A DNA stretch of 64,000 bases from Arthrobacter sp. MA-N2 (lineage in GTDB: Bacteria; Actinomycetota; Actinomycetes; Actinomycetales; Micrococcaceae), in assembly GCF_000517125.1 (NCBI RefSeq), contig NZ_KI912155.1:249707-313706 (forward strand), written 5' to 3'. Positions 55,035 to 64,000 of the stretch are shown one piece after another. The translations under genes and the position numbers were made by a program. A model generated the notes under the pieces. It did not search any database. It had not been told where the DNA came from and saw only the letters and a list, made by a program, of their open reading frames with translations. The stretch's first letter is position 1. Each line of letters opens with the position of its first letter.

Positions 55035-56177
55035 CTATGCTCCCGCCGCAAGCCGGCCGACGATCAGCCGCATGATCTCGTTGCTGCCTTCCAGGATCTG
55101 GTGAACACGCAGGTCCCGCGCTATCTTCTCGAGTCCGTATTCGGACAAGTATCCGTAGCCGCCATGAAGTTGGATGGCCTTGTTTGCCACGTTGAACCCT
55201 GCGTCCGTGGCGACGCGTTTGGCCATGGCGCACAGCCGCACGGTGTCCGGAGCGCCGCGGTCCAAAGCGTCGGCCGCCCGGAAAATCAACGTCCTGGCGG
55301 TTTCGAGTTCCGTATCCATATCGGCGATATCAAAGAGCAGCGACTGCTGGTTGATGAGCGGTCCGCCGAAGGCCGAACGCGATTTGAGGTAGGCGATGGA
55401 CTTGTCCAACGCCGTTTGGCCCCCTCCCAGGGAACAGGCGCCCATATTGACCCTGCCTCCGTTGAGGCCCTTCATGGCGATGCCGAATCCGCTGCCTTCC
55501 TCCCCCAGCCGATTTGCCACGGGGACGCGTACGTCTTCGAAGATGACCTGCCGGGTAGGCTGGGCGTTCCACCCCATTTTCTTTTCGTTCGGGCCGAAGG
55601 ACAGGCCCGCAGCATCCTCAGGTACCACGATGGCGGTGATGCCCTGGCTGCCGGTGTCGGCGGTCCGCGCCATGACCACATAGAGGCTCGAAACGCCGGC
55701 ACCGGAAATGAACTGTTTGGTTCCATTGAGGACATAACTGTCGCCGTCGAGGACTGCCTTGGTGCTCAGCGCCGCGGCATCGGAGCCTGCACCGGGCTCC
55801 GTGAGGCAATAGCTGCCCAGGGCCTCCATGGACGCAAGCTGCGGCACCCATTTGGCCCGCTGCTCATCGTTGCCAAAAGCGTCGATCATCCATACCACCA
55901 TGTTGTGGATGGAAATATACGCCGCGATAGTGGGGTCTGCCTTGGACAGCTCTTCAAAAATCAACGCGGCATCGGTGCGGCTGAGGCCTGAGCCGCCGAA
56001 CTCTTCCCGGACGTAGATGCCTCCCATGCCAAGGGTGCCCGCTTCCTTCAGGACATCCACGGGGAAGTGTTTGGTCTCATCCCATTCTGCGGCGTGTGGG
56101 GCAATGGCCGTCGTGGCGAAGTCGCGCACCATCTCCACCACGGCTTGCTGGTCCTCTGTGAGCTCAAACATTGTCAC
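55035..56177 (-). CDS. Isobutyryl-CoA dehydrogenase-like acyl-CoA dehydrogenase
   Basis: The 380-residue enzyme has the acyl-CoA dehydrogenase pattern YCLTEPGAGSDAAAL and VNMGACSLGGGQTALD. The catalytic glutamate is in HQILEGSNEIMRL near residue 363. The segments SIHNMVVWMIDAFGN, GWNAQPTRQVIFEDVRVP and LHGGYGYLSEYGLEKIARD closely resemble mitochondrial isobutyryl-CoA dehydrogenase (ACAD8). The likely role is in valine breakdown, passing electrons to ETF. It does not overlap the ETF pair downstream but shares the neighbourhood. Confidence 0.9.
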   Translation of the reverse strand: MTMFELTEDQQAVVEMVRDFATTAIAPHAAEWDETKHFPVDVLKEAGTLGMGGIYVREEFGGSGLSRTDAALIFEELSKADPTIAAYISIHNMVVWMIDAFGNDEQRAKWVPQLASMEALGSYCLTEPGAGSDAAALSTKAVLDGDSYVLNGTKQFISGAGVSSLYVVMARTADTGSQGITAIVVPEDAAGLSFGPNEKKMGWNAQPTRQVIFEDVRVPVANRLGEEGSGFGIAMKGLNGGRVNMGACSLGGGQTALDKSIAYLKSRSAFGGPLINQQSLLFDIADMDTELETARTLIFRAADALDRGAPDTVRLCAMAKRVATDAGFNVANKAIQLHGGYGYLSEYGLEKIARDLRVHQILEGSNEIMRLIVGRLAAGA

Positions 56178-56221
56178 TCCTTTTCCGGGTTGTCCGGTCT
56201 ATTTCTAGCTGTCCGCTGGGG

Positions 56222-57166
56222 TTATTTGCTGACTTTCCCCATCAGGGATGCGATGGGGCGAAGGAACAACGGCCTGGCGAGGAACCACGCGCCCACAATG
56301 ACCAGGAGGGACACGGCAAAGATGCCGAAGCCAACCCAGTTGATGTCGTCGCTGCTGCCGTACATGTGGTTCAGGTTGCGTAGCGCCCCGGTGGCGAGCA
56401 CCAAGGTGACGTGCACGATGGTGAAGAGCACGAAGTACACCATCACCGGGAAATGCACTGCCCGGGCAAGTTCGATGGGGTACAGCTTGTTCACGGTGCC
56501 CGCCTTCTTCGGCCATGCCGAGGACGTGCGCAGGCCGGTGATGATCGCAAGCGGAGCGGCGATGAAGACCGTGACGAAGTAGGTCAGCAATTGCAGGGCG
56601 TTGTAGTTGACCCAGCCGTCTTCGGTGGGCCAGTTCAAGGAGGCGTACTGGAGGGCCGCGGAGACGGCGTTCGGGAACACATCCCAGCTGGTGGGAATGA
56701 TCCGCATCCATTGCCCGGTGGCAAAGATCACGATGACGAAGACAATTCCGTTCAACACCCACAATGCATCAAGGGTCAGGTGGAACCAAAGGTCGAGGCT
56801 GATCTTGGTGGGCGCATTCTTGGTCCGGATCAACCCTGTGTTGTTGCGCGTCCATTGGGCCGGAGGCCTCTTGGCGGTGCGGACCTGCCAGCCGGAGCGA
56901 ACGATGAGCACCATAAAGAAGACGTTCAGGAAATGCTGCCACCCCAGCCAGGCCGGGAACCCTACGGGAGCGTTCTCCGGGAGGCTCGATGCGCCCGGGT
57001 AGTCGTGCAGGAACGACTGCACACCCGACAGGCCCGTCAACCATTTGGCCAACAGGACAATGAGCAAAAGTACGATCAGCACGCCCGGAACTACCCAGAG
57101 GGGTTGGGACCATCTGCTCTTGGCTGCCGTCGACTTTTTCGCGGGGGTGGACATCTTCTCAGACAC
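56222..57166 (-). CDS. Cytochrome b561-like membrane protein
   Basis: The 314-residue protein has four to five membrane segments. Four histidines lie inside them (in GWQHFLN, LWFHLTL, AVHFPVMV and IVHVTLVL), the expected ligands for two b-type hemes. It resembles formate-dehydrogenase gamma/b561-type di-heme subunits. Its position next to the second ETF pair suggests it could link ETF to the quinone pool, but that is inference. A terminator separates it from etfA2. Confidence 0.83.
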   Translation of the reverse strand: MSEKMSTPAKKSTAAKSRWSQPLWVVPGVLIVLLLIVLLAKWLTGLSGVQSFLHDYPGASSLPENAPVGFPAWLGWQHFLNVFFMVLIVRSGWQVRTAKRPPAQWTRNNTGLIRTKNAPTKISLDLWFHLTLDALWVLNGIVFVIVIFATGQWMRIIPTSWDVFPNAVSAALQYASLNWPTEDGWVNYNALQLLTYFVTVFIAAPLAIITGLRTSSAWPKKAGTVNKLYPIELARAVHFPVMVYFVLFTIVHVTLVLATGALRNLNHMYGSSDDINWVGFGIFAVSLLVIVGAWFLARPLFLRPIASLMGKVSK

Positions 57167-57204
57167 CTCTCGGAAGAACTTTGCAATCAGGGACGCATCA
57201 AGCT

Positions 57205-57238
57205 AACAGGCTTTGGGCTGGAGCGGCCAAAGCCTGTT
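57205..57238. terminator. Terminator after the second ETF operon
   Basis: A 12-bp perfect stem (57205-57216 with 57227-57238) has a 10-base loop. It lies just after the etfA2 stop on the minus strand. No strong T run follows, so efficiency is uncertain. Confidence 0.75.
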
Positions 57239-57244
57239 ACGCCG

Positions 57245-58216
57245 TCAGTTGGATCGGGCTTTGACGGCCTCGATGAGTTGCGGAACCACCGTGAAAATAT
57301 CCCCCACGATTCCGAATTCGGCCACCTCAAAAATAGGCGCGTCCTCGTCATTGTTGATGGCCACGATGGTCTTGGCGGTCTGCATGCCAGCGCGGTGCTG
57401 GATGGCTCCGGATATTCCCAAAGCGATGTACAGCTGCGGGGACACGCTGACACCGGTCTGGCCGACCTGCGCGGTCTGGGCGACGTACCCGGCGTCGACG
57501 GCGGCGCGCGACGCGCCGACAGCCGCACCCAGGGTATCGGCGAGCTGTTCCACCAGCACGAAGTTCTCGGATGAGCCAAGTCCACGTCCCCCTGAAACCA
57601 CCGTTGCCGCGCTGCGGAGCTCGGGTCGCGCGGAGCCGGCGGGATCGTCATGGAACCGGTCAATGAGGGCGGCGCATTCTGCGTTGTTTCCCAGGGACAC
57701 AGTCTTGAGCTCGGCTTGAACCGTGGGAGCCTGGCCTTCGATCGCGCCTTGGCGGATGGTCAGGATCGGCAGTCCGCCTTCCACCACCGACTCCACCGTG
57801 TAGGCACCGCCAAAGACTGAATGTTGGGCAACCACGGTTCCGTTGTTGTTGTGCACGTGCACGACGTCGGCGAGCACGCTGCCGCCGACCCGCACAGCAA
57901 GACGGGCGGCGGCTTCGCGGCCGTCCACCGAGTTCGCGGCAAGCACGGCAGCCGGCTCGTAGGCGTCGACGGCTCCGCTCAGGGCGTCCACGGCTGGCGC
58001 CAGCAAAACGGTGCCGGCGGCGGCTGTTACAGCCGAGTAGATCCCTGCCGCTCCGAGCTCACCCAGGTGCGCAACGTCGTCGTCCGCCAGCGGTGTTGCG
58101 GAGACCACGACGGCGACGGGCGAACCCAGCGTGGCCGCGGCAGCCAGCAGCCCGCGGGCGGAAGCGGCGATCTCGCCGCGTGGGGAAAATTCGATGAGTA
58201 CCAAGACATTCGACAT
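57245..58216 (-). CDS. etfA: Electron transfer flavoprotein alpha subunit, copy 2
   Basis: The 323-residue EtfA has the FAD segment [29 protein letters not shown] and, at the alpha-His286 position, histidine (AIQHRAGM, near 273). It differs clearly from copy 1, so the two ETFs are not a recent duplication. It follows etfB2 by 12 bases and precedes the terminator at 57205-57238. Confidence 0.93.
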   Translation of the reverse strand: MSNVLVLIEFSPRGEIAASARGLLAAAATLGSPVAVVVSATPLADDDVAHLGELGAAGIYSAVTAAAGTVLLAPAVDALSGAVDAYEPAAVLAANSVDGREAAARLAVRVGGSVLADVVHVHNNNGTVVAQHSVFGGAYTVESVVEGGLPILTIRQGAIEGQAPTVQAELKTVSLGNNAECAALIDRFHDDPAGSARPELRSAATVVSGGRGLGSSENFVLVEQLADTLGAAVGASRAAVDAGYVAQTAQVGQTGVSVSPQLYIALGISGAIQHRAGMQTAKTIVAINNDEDAPIFEVAEFGIVGDIFTVVPQLIEAVKARSN

Positions 58217-58228
58217 TTCTTCTCCTCC

Positions 58229-58996
58229 TCAGACCAAGCGATTCGCCACGAGGAACTCAGCCAGCTCGTTTGCTGCGGTCCCGTCGTCGATGAGTTTCCG
58301 GCCCGCTGGGCGCGGCGGCCGTTCAACGGTGGAAATCACCACGGTGCGGCTGACGGGGGCCTGAACTCCGAGCCTGGACGCGGAGAGGGTGGTGATGGGC
58401 TTGCGCTTGGCCGTCAGGATGCCCTTGAAGTTGGGAAACCGGGCCTCCGGGAACCGTTCGGTCACCGTGAGGACGGCAGGCAGTCCCGTATGGATATCAA
58501 GGGTTCCACCTTCTCCCTGGCGAACGCCGCTTACCGCGCCGTCGGTGATTTCGGCGGAGATCAGCGAGCCCAACAGCGGCAGCTGAAGATGTTCGGCCAG
58601 CATGGCGGGAATGACCCCGGCGCGGCCATCCGTCGATTCGTTGCCAGCCAGCACCACGTCAAAACCGGTGGACCGCAAGGCAGCCGCCAGCGTTGCCGCC
58701 GTTCGACCCGTGTCCGCGCCGCTCAGGGAGTCATCCACGATGTGAACCCCGGAATCCGCTCCCATGGAAAGAGCCTTCCGCAAGGCCTGGGCCGCTCCCT
58801 CAGGGCCCATGGTCATCGCCACCACTTCCGTACCCTTGTTGGAATCCTTGATGCGCAATGCGGCTTCGAGGGCGCGCTCGTTGATTTCATCGACCACGCC
58901 GCCGGTGGCCTCGCGATCGAGTTGACCCGTAGCCAGATCGAGCTTCCGCTCTTCGGCCGTATCCGGCACGTGTTTGACGAGCACGACGATCTTCAT
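58229..58996 (-). CDS. etfB: Electron transfer flavoprotein beta subunit, copy 2
   Basis: The 255-residue EtfB begins MKIVVLVKHVPDTAEE and has the family signature MTMGPEGAAQALRKAL. It is the first gene of the second ETF operon and is upstream, on the same strand, of the isobutyryl-CoA dehydrogenase gene. This supports a role in branched-chain acid oxidation. No upstream regulator is visible in the 160-base gap to the tRNA terminator. Confidence 0.94.
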   Translation of the reverse strand: MKIVVLVKHVPDTAEERKLDLATGQLDREATGGVVDEINERALEAALRIKDSNKGTEVVAMTMGPEGAAQALRKALSMGADSGVHIVDDSLSGADTGRTAATLAAALRSTGFDVVLAGNESTDGRAGVIPAMLAEHLQLPLLGSLISAEITDGAVSGVRQGEGGTLDIHTGLPAVLTVTERFPEARFPNFKGILTAKRKPITTLSASRLGVQAPVSRTVVISTVERPPRPAGRKLIDDGTAANELAEFLVANRLV

Positions 58997-59120
58997 TCAA
59001 CAGCTCCCTCGATGCACATGGCTGACGCTTGGAATCGAGAATACTAGGAACTCCTAGTATTTACCATGGAGCGAAGGGACGAATGCTTGGAAAGCCTAGG
59101 ATTCCTCTGCGGAAAACAAA

Positions 59121-59154
59121 AGGTCCGGCACAGTGTTTCCACTGTGCCGGACCT
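59121..59154 (-). terminator. Terminator of initiator tRNA copy 1
   Basis: A 15-bp perfect stem with a TTTC loop; the minus strand continues with TTTTGTTTT. It lies just after the tRNA at 59163-59236. Confidence 0.93.
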
Positions 59155-59162
59155 CTTATCAG

Positions 59163-59236
59163 TTGCGGGGACAGGATTTGAACCTGTGACCTCTGGGTTA
59201 TGAGCCCAGCGAGCTACCGAACTGCTCCACCCCGCG
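59163..59236 (-). tRNA. Initiator tRNA-Met (CAT), copy 1
   Basis: The 74-base minus-strand sequence folds as a tRNA with a CAT anticodon. C1 faces A72 and three G-C pairs close the anticodon stem, both hallmarks of initiator tRNA. The 3' CCA is not encoded. It is identical to the copy at 60516-60589. Confidence 0.97.
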
Positions 59237-59549
59237 TCGCAAAATCAACTCTACCGCACATTCAGGGCGCCTCCGACCACTCGCCCGTGGGTTGCGGCAC
59301 TCGCCGATACGTGGCCCCGTCGTGACCTTCTTTGCTTCGGGAAAACGCCCGGAACACGGCGAATCGGATCATTTCGGCTCCGATCCGGGGCAAAGACGGC
59401 CAGGACGGACGCGGGACCATAGGACAAAACGCGTGTAAGGGAGGGGTTTGCTTCCCACTGTCGGCTAGCTAAATCAGGGATGTTTAAGCATTCGGACCTT
59501 AGGCTGCCGGGGTGCTTGTAGATCTTCTCTTTGTTTGATCTGCGGCCGG

Positions 59550-59610
59550 GGGCTTGTCCGGCCGAGGGCTTGTCCGGCCCGAGGGCTTGTCCGGCCGAGG
59601 GCTTGTCCGG
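59550..59610 (+). repeat. Four tandem copies of GGGCTTGTCCGG
   Basis: GGGCTTGTCCGG starts at 59550, 59566, 59583 and 59599, spaced 16, 17 and 16 bases. There are no spacers, so it is not a CRISPR array. Confidence 0.85.
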
Positions 59611-59725
59611 AACGGAAGACCGGCTGAGGGCAAGCAGAGGTTCCGCATCGAGCCTTGAAGAACACCCGATGAAGGCAGGGCGGCAAGCATCTCCCCGGAA
59701 CCCTGGGTCTACTGCCAAAGAGTTC

Positions 59726-59815
59726 GATTCTGCTGGATCATTCCACCCGTCAGTGGTGCCCGCCGCGTGATTCCGGGGCACCGGGACTTGCCGAAGCGGA
59801 TGATCCAGCAGAATC
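59726..59815. repeat. Long hairpin A of the element
   Basis: GATTCTGCTGGATCAT (59726-59741) and its exact complement (59800-59815) enclose 58 bases of imperfectly paired DNA. Confidence 0.8.
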
Positions 59816-60271
59816 CGACGTTCCCCGATGCATTCGCGGGTTATAGGACAAAACGTGTGTATGAGAGGGGCTTGCTTCCCCGCGTTGGCGGGCGAATTTC
59901 GGGATAGCTAAGCTTTGGAAGCATAGGGTGGCTGGGTGCTTGCATACCTCAGGACTGTCTGGTTAGTGGTCAGGCGCTGGTACGGAACGGAAAGACGGCC
60001 GCAGGTGAGCAGCGCTGCCAGTCTCTGGGCTGCAGGGCCAGCCGCTCCGGTGAACGCCAGGACGTCAGCATACGCTCCGAACTCGAGGCGTTCCTTGGCT
60101 GGCTAATGGGTACCGCCAATCAGTCTTCGCTCACCTGGTTCGGCGCCGGCCGGTCATTCCGCCGCCGCACGACCTGGTGCTGGAACATCGCCCAGCGGAA
60201 ACATTGCCCAGCGGATCCCGGTGCCGGCGAGGTCCATGACCAGATCCAGATCGACGGGATCTATGGACAAC

Positions 60272-60369
60272 GTCGGATTCTGCTGGATCATTCTCCTCGC
60301 CGAAGTTGCCGGTCCCGTGAGTCCGCGGGTCCGGAGTTTGTCCATTCGAATCATTGAGCAGAATCCGAC
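60272..60369. repeat. Long hairpin B of the element
   Basis: Arms of 22 bases (60272-60293 and 60348-60369) match at 19 positions and begin GTCGGATTCTGCTGGATCAT. The left arm shares its sequence with hairpin A, so the two are related copies. Confidence 0.8.
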
Positions 60370-60470
60370 ATCCGAGCGAAGACGATCCCAAGGCGCTCGT
60401 GACACTCCCGGGATTTACACACGTTTTGTCCTAATAACCCCGCATTCGCCCTCAAACGGATGGAAAACAA

Positions 60471-60508
60471 AAAGGTCCGGCACAGTGTTTCCACTGTGCC
60501 GGACCTTT
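60471..60508 (-). terminator. Terminator of initiator tRNA copy 2
   Basis: A 17-bp stem with a TTTC loop, nearly identical to the one after copy 1. The duplication therefore covered the tRNA and its terminator. Confidence 0.93.
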
Positions 60509-60515
60509 TCTCCAG

Positions 60516-60589
60516 TTGCGGGGACAGGATTTGAACCTGTGACCTCTGGGTTATGAGCCCAGCGAGCTACCGAACTGCTCCACCCCGCG
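60516..60589 (-). tRNA. Initiator tRNA-Met (CAT), copy 2
   Basis: The 74 bases are identical to copy 1, with the same C1-A72 mismatch and CAT anticodon. The upstream 5 bases (GCGAC) are also shared. Confidence 0.97.
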
Positions 60590-60709
60590 TCGCAAGATCT
60601 ACTTTACCTGCAGGTGAATGTCAGGCCAAATCCTGGCGACGTGACCTCCGTCTCTCCACTCCTGGAGCGGCCTGCGGCAAGCCGACGGCAGGACAGCCGG
60701 TTCACAGGA

Positions 60710-60747
60710 AAGACCGGGCCAGCCCTGGTCTGGGTTGGCCCGGTCTT
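60710..60747. terminator. Terminator after the UPF0182 gene
   Basis: A 12-bp perfect stem (60710-60721 with 60736-60747) has a 14-base loop. It lies about 45 bases after the UPF0182 stop on the minus strand. Confidence 0.85.
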
Positions 60748-60790
60748 GTCATCCCGCGGCTAAGCCGAAATCACTCAGCCGGAGAACCGC

Positions 60791-63787
60791 CTACTTGCTC
60801 GGCGTCGGCGTCGGCGTCGGCAACGGGCTCGCCGAAGGGGTGGCAGTTGATGACGGTGCAGGAGTCGCACCAAGCCGGGACTCGGCGTCGAGCGCTTTCT
60901 GCAGTGCCGCGGAAAGGAGGCTCTGCTGGACGCCGTATCCGGCGAAGTCGCCCTTGGCCAGCGCAGCCTGACCGTCCTGGATGGCCTTGTTGGCCTGATC
61001 CAGCGCAGCCTTCAACTGTGCCTGGGCATCCGCCGCAGCGGGTGGAGTGGTGGTCCCCGGCGGGGTGGGGGTCTGGCCGTTATTGGCCGAGTCCCCTGCC
61101 GAGGCCCCGGAATCGCCGCCGAACAAAACCTTCAGCGCGGCATCCAGAGTGGAGGCGAAACCTACCTTGTCGCCGAAGGCTACGAGCACCCGCTGAAGGG
61201 TTGGATAGGACGTTTCACCCGTTGACTTCACGTACACCGGCTGCACATACAACAGGCCGCCACCCACAGGAAGCGTCAGGAGATTGCCATTGAGCACATC
61301 CGAGGCGCCCTGTCTGAGCAGGTTAAGTTGCTGCGACACATCAGGATCAGAGTTGAACTTGTTCTGGGCCTGGCCTGGCCCCGGAACCTGGGTATCCGTT
61401 GGCAACTGGAGTAATCGCAACTGGCCATACGAGTCCGCCTTCACCCCCTTCTGGCTGCCGGCGTCGGAATCAGCGGCAAGGAACCCGTACAGGATGTTCC
61501 GAGCGTTGCCGTTGACCACCTGCGGGATGAAGGACGACGTCAGCTGGAAGGCCGGCTTGGTCTGGCCAGGCATCTGCAGGGACAGGTAGTAGGGAGGCTG
61601 CCGGACGGGATCCGAGACGGTGGGGTCGTTCGGGACGCTCCATGCGTCGTTGTTTTGGTAGAAGCTGTCCGCATTGGTCACGTGGTACCGCCCAAGCAAC
61701 TCTTGCTGAACCTTGAAGAGATCCTCCGGATACCGCACGTGGCTCATCAGCTGTCCGGACATCTCCGAAATCGGTTTGATAGTGCTCGGGAAAACCTTCT
61801 GCCACGACTTCAGAATGGGGTCCTGGTCATCCCAGGCGTACAGCGTCACTGAGCCGTCATAGGCGTCAACAGTAGCTTTGACCGAGTTCTTGATGTAGTT
61901 GACGGTGTTGTTCGGTAAGAGCGCAGTGCGTCCGGAGGTCGTCTGCGAGTCGGCCGTAGCGGTTTGCAGTTGCTGCTGCTGGGAGTACGGGAAGTATTGG
62001 CTGGTGGTGTAACCATCCACAATCCACTTCACCCGCCCGTCGACCACAGCGGGATAAGCGCTGCCATCTACCGTCAGGTACGGCGCGACCTTTTCGACTC
62101 GCTCGCGCGGGGTCCGGTCATAGAGGATCTGCGACTTCTCATTGACGCCGTCCGAGAGCAGCAGATCCGAGGACTGGAACTTGATGGAGTACAGGAGGCG
62201 GTTGAACCAGTTACCCACGTTGGGGCCACCGTTGCCGGTGAACGTGTACTGGGTTTCAGTGGTGCTGTCCGTCGCGGCCGGACGGTCCTGCTCGCGGTGC
62301 GGAGCGCCGTCCGGGGCGCCGACTATCGAGTAGTCCGGAGAATCTTCACCGAAGTAGATGCGGGGTTGATAGCTCGCATCGTTACCGAGAGTGCCCATGG
62401 ACGGGATACCTGACAACAGGAAGTCCGGCTTGCCATCAACTGTGACCGTGTTGCCCTTGGCAGCCACCACGCCGTAACCGTGAGTGTAGACGATATGCCG
62501 GTTTACCCAAGTCTGCTGGCTGGCGTTCAACCCGTCCTGATTCAACTCGCGGACCGCAATTACGGTGTCCTGGGTCTTGCCGTCCACGGTGTAGCGGTCA
62601 ACGTTCAAGGACTTCGGGAACTGGTAGTACGGCCGGTACTGCTCCAGCTGGGAGAACGCCGAAGAAACGAGGTTCGGGTCCAGCAGCCGGATATTGGCGG
62701 TCGTCTGCGCATCCTTGGCTAGCGCGCCGGTCTTGGCATCCGTAGTGGCGTTGTAAGGGGATACCTGGATCTTGTCCAAACCATAAGCGGCCCGGGTCAT
62801 GGTTATATTGCGGTCAATGTACTTGTTCTCCAGTGTCTGCTCCGAAGGACGGACCTGGAACTGCTGGATGACCCAAGGGTAGACCCCGCCGGCGAGTATG
62901 GAGGTGATGATCAGCATGGCCGTGCCGATCACAGGCAAGCGCCAACGGCCAATCACGGCGGCCACAATGAAGAGGATCGCCACCAAGCCCGCGGCAACCG
63001 CGAGGATGGTCTTCGTGGGAATCACCGCATTGACGTCAGTGTAGAGGGCACCTGCCCAATGCCCCCCGTTGTTTTGGACGGTGCCGTAGACGTCGAGCCA
63101 GAAGTTGGCTCCAAGCAGCAACAGGAAAATCGCACCGGTCACGGCCAAGTGGATCTGGGCCGCGCGGCTGGTGAAGATGCCCCGCTCCATGAGCCGGATA
63201 CTTCCGTAGAGGTAGTGGGTCAGGATTCCGGCGATCCCGGCAATCACCACAACACTCATGAGGAAGCCCGTGGCAAAGCCAAGGAACGGCAAGGTCATGA
63301 GATAGAAGCTGATGTCCAGGCCAAATTGAGGATCGGTCTGGCCGAACGGCACTTGGTTGAAGAACAGAAGCACCGTTTGCCACTGGCTCGCGGCAGCGCT
63401 CCCGGCGAACAGCCCGAACAGCACGGGGATGCCGATCATGACCACGCGGCGTACGGGTTCGAGTTGGGCCTGGTAACGGTTCAGATTGTCCCTGACCTCG
63501 GCATCCGGAGCATAGACCGGCCGGGCGTGATAGGCGACTCGGATCGCGTAGAAAACCGGCACGGCCATCAGGACGAAGCCCGCCAGGAAGATCAGGATCC
63601 GGGAGAGGTTTTCTTTGAAATAGACCTCGAAGAAGCCCAGCTGCTGGTACCAGAGGACGTCTGTCCACACGTTGGCGAAGAAGATGAACCCCACCACCGC
63701 GACGGCCACGATGATCAAGGTCGGAGTGAGGGCACCTCGTCTCCGCGTCGGTCTTCCGGGCGGGCTGGTGCTGGCTGGACGGGACAA
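60791..63787 (-). CDS. UPF0182 membrane protein
   Basis: The 998-residue protein has seven or eight hydrophobic segments in the N-terminal 320 residues. A very large extracellular domain follows (about 330-900, including [16 protein letters not shown] and QIYFGEDSP-like stretches). A serine/proline/threonine-rich C-terminus carries repeated TPTPT and SPLPTPT units. UPF0182 is conserved in actinobacteria but its function is not known. The neighbour upstream matches the usual gene order for this family. Confidence 0.95.
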   Translation of the reverse strand: MSRPASTSPPGRPTRRRGALTPTLIIVAVAVVGFIFFANVWTDVLWYQQLGFFEVYFKENLSRILIFLAGFVLMAVPVFYAIRVAYHARPVYAPDAEVRDNLNRYQAQLEPVRRVVMIGIPVLFGLFAGSAAASQWQTVLLFFNQVPFGQTDPQFGLDISFYLMTLPFLGFATGFLMSVVVIAGIAGILTHYLYGSIRLMERGIFTSRAAQIHLAVTGAIFLLLLGANFWLDVYGTVQNNGGHWAGALYTDVNAVIPTKTILAVAAGLVAILFIVAAVIGRWRLPVIGTAMLIITSILAGGVYPWVIQQFQVRPSEQTLENKYIDRNITMTRAAYGLDKIQVSPYNATTDAKTGALAKDAQTTANIRLLDPNLVSSAFSQLEQYRPYYQFPKSLNVDRYTVDGKTQDTVIAVRELNQDGLNASQQTWVNRHIVYTHGYGVVAAKGNTVTVDGKPDFLLSGIPSMGTLGNDASYQPRIYFGEDSPDYSIVGAPDGAPHREQDRPAATDSTTETQYTFTGNGGPNVGNWFNRLLYSIKFQSSDLLLSDGVNEKSQILYDRTPRERVEKVAPYLTVDGSAYPAVVDGRVKWIVDGYTTSQYFPYSQQQQLQTATADSQTTSGRTALLPNNTVNYIKNSVKATVDAYDGSVTLYAWDDQDPILKSWQKVFPSTIKPISEMSGQLMSHVRYPEDLFKVQQELLGRYHVTNADSFYQNNDAWSVPNDPTVSDPVRQPPYYLSLQMPGQTKPAFQLTSSFIPQVVNGNARNILYGFLAADSDAGSQKGVKADSYGQLRLLQLPTDTQVPGPGQAQNKFNSDPDVSQQLNLLRQGASDVLNGNLLTLPVGGGLLYVQPVYVKSTGETSYPTLQRVLVAFGDKVGFASTLDAALKVLFGGDSGASAGDSANNGQTPTPPGTTTPPAAADAQAQLKAALDQANKAIQDGQAALAKGDFAGYGVQQSLLSAALQKALDAESRLGATPAPSSTATPSASPLPTPTPTPSK

Positions 63788-63919
63788 ACTTGGTACCTCA
63801 TCGCTGGTCGTCAGTTAACGGTCATCAGTGCGTGTGTTCGTCGGCTCCATGCCGTGCACTAATGGCGGAGACCGGCATTAGTGCCACGAGTGGCGGTGGA
63901 GCTAAGTTCCATCATCAGT

Positions 63920-64000
63920 CTAGTTGTTGGAGCAGGTCGGGAGGCGGGACATGTCCTGGCCCGAGGCGAGTCGTTCAACAGCTGACTTTGCATCCGCCAG
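63920..64000 (-). CDS. C-terminus of an unidentified protein, possibly PPA1309 family
   Basis: The last 81 bases of the window, read on the minus strand, give an open frame ending LASGQDMSRLPTCSNN and a TAG at 63922. The codon bias fits a real gene. A PPA1309-like gene often precedes UPF0182 in related genomes, which is the only basis for the name. Only about 26 residues are visible. Confidence 0.45.
   Translation of the reverse strand: MADAKSAVERLASGQDMSRLPTCSNN

Larger units (their letters stand above)
59420..60433. repeat. Non-coding element bounded by an 18-bp inverted repeat
   Basis: The motif TAGGACAAAACGCGTGTA opens at 59420 and closes at 60433 as its inverse (one mismatch). A third, direct copy is at 59844-59861. 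The interior contains a tandem array and two hairpins. From the second copy on, the sequence repeats the first part in diverged form, including the GGAACGGAA and GCTGGATCATT stretches, so the element appears to be an old internal duplication. There is no open frame for a transposase. Confidence 0.7.
59237..60515. other. Non-coding stretch between the two initiator tRNA genes
   Basis: About 1.3 kb without a supported gene. Small open frames here are low-complexity and read through the tandem repeats. It holds the 59420-60433 inverted-repeat element and its parts. The flanks (59237-59419 and 60434-60470) show only weak similarity to those repeats. Confidence 0.75.

Noticed and set aside
59550-59610. 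Possible CRISPR array
   Set aside because: The repeats are contiguous without spacers and no cas genes are present.
59531-59770. Small plus-strand open frame
   Set aside because: It only reads the tandem repeat and has no start site or homology that I recognise.

Overview
The window looks like a chromosome segment of a high-GC actinobacterium of the Micrococcaceae, most likely an Arthrobacter relative. The main evidence is the mtrA-mtrB-lpqB-comF-hpf-secA order, a PdtaS-type kinase, an Rv3235-family protein, a UPF0182 membrane protein, SigK/RskA- and TipA-like regulators, and very high GC at third codon positions. I see no prophage, insertion sequence or CRISPR array. Almost everything is ordinary chromosome, with small pockets of undescribed regulation.

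Layout. 1-6.3 kb: the pdtaS 3' part (running off the left edge) and a large NAD-glutamate dehydrogenase. 6.3-10.7 kb: an orphan CpaE/CpaB-like pair, a BldC-like DNA-binding protein, a LysM membrane protein preceded by a 10-bp phased repeat array, and an Rv3235-like protein. 10.8-21.4 kb, minus strand: secA, a YcaQ-type glycosylase, hpf, comF, lpqB, mtrB and mtrA. 21.5-27.8 kb, plus strand: a membrane protein-DUF4129-DUF4350-MoxR-DUF58 operon with 4-base overlaps, then a DUF4166 protein. 27.8-30 kb: a MetE-like protein, a chorismate mutase and a dinucleotide-binding oxidoreductase. 30-35.7 kb: a complete oligopeptide ABC importer. 35.9-41 kb: a sulfur/Fe-S block with mnmA, a FAD reductase, a cysteine desulfurase, a cysteine-rich SufR-like regulator and a DoxX protein. 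41-45 kb: a J-domain protein, trmL, sigK/rskA and a TipA-like regulator. 45-49.7 kb: gluconate uptake and phosphorylation, a PIG-L deacetylase and a first ETF pair. 50-55 kb: an HtrA protease, a TPM-domain protein and PspA. 55-59 kb: isobutyryl-CoA dehydrogenase, a cytochrome b561-like protein and a second ETF pair. 59.1-60.6 kb: two identical initiator tRNA genes flanking about 1 kb of non-coding, inverted-repeat-rich DNA. 60.8-64 kb: a UPF0182 protein and the end of one more gene.

How the parts work together. MtrAB/LpqB, SecA, HtrA, PspA/TPM and LysM form an envelope-maintenance theme. The two ETF pairs and the acyl-CoA dehydrogenase feed electrons from branched-chain and fatty-acid oxidation. 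The cysteine desulfurase supplies sulfur for MnmA. The most interesting new signal is a 27-base operator, TCTAAA-N15-TTTAGA at its core, lying on the -10 regions of both the FAD reductase gene and the doxX-like gene. A half-site precedes the SufR-like regulator gene itself. Second is the non-coding element between the two initiator tRNAs.
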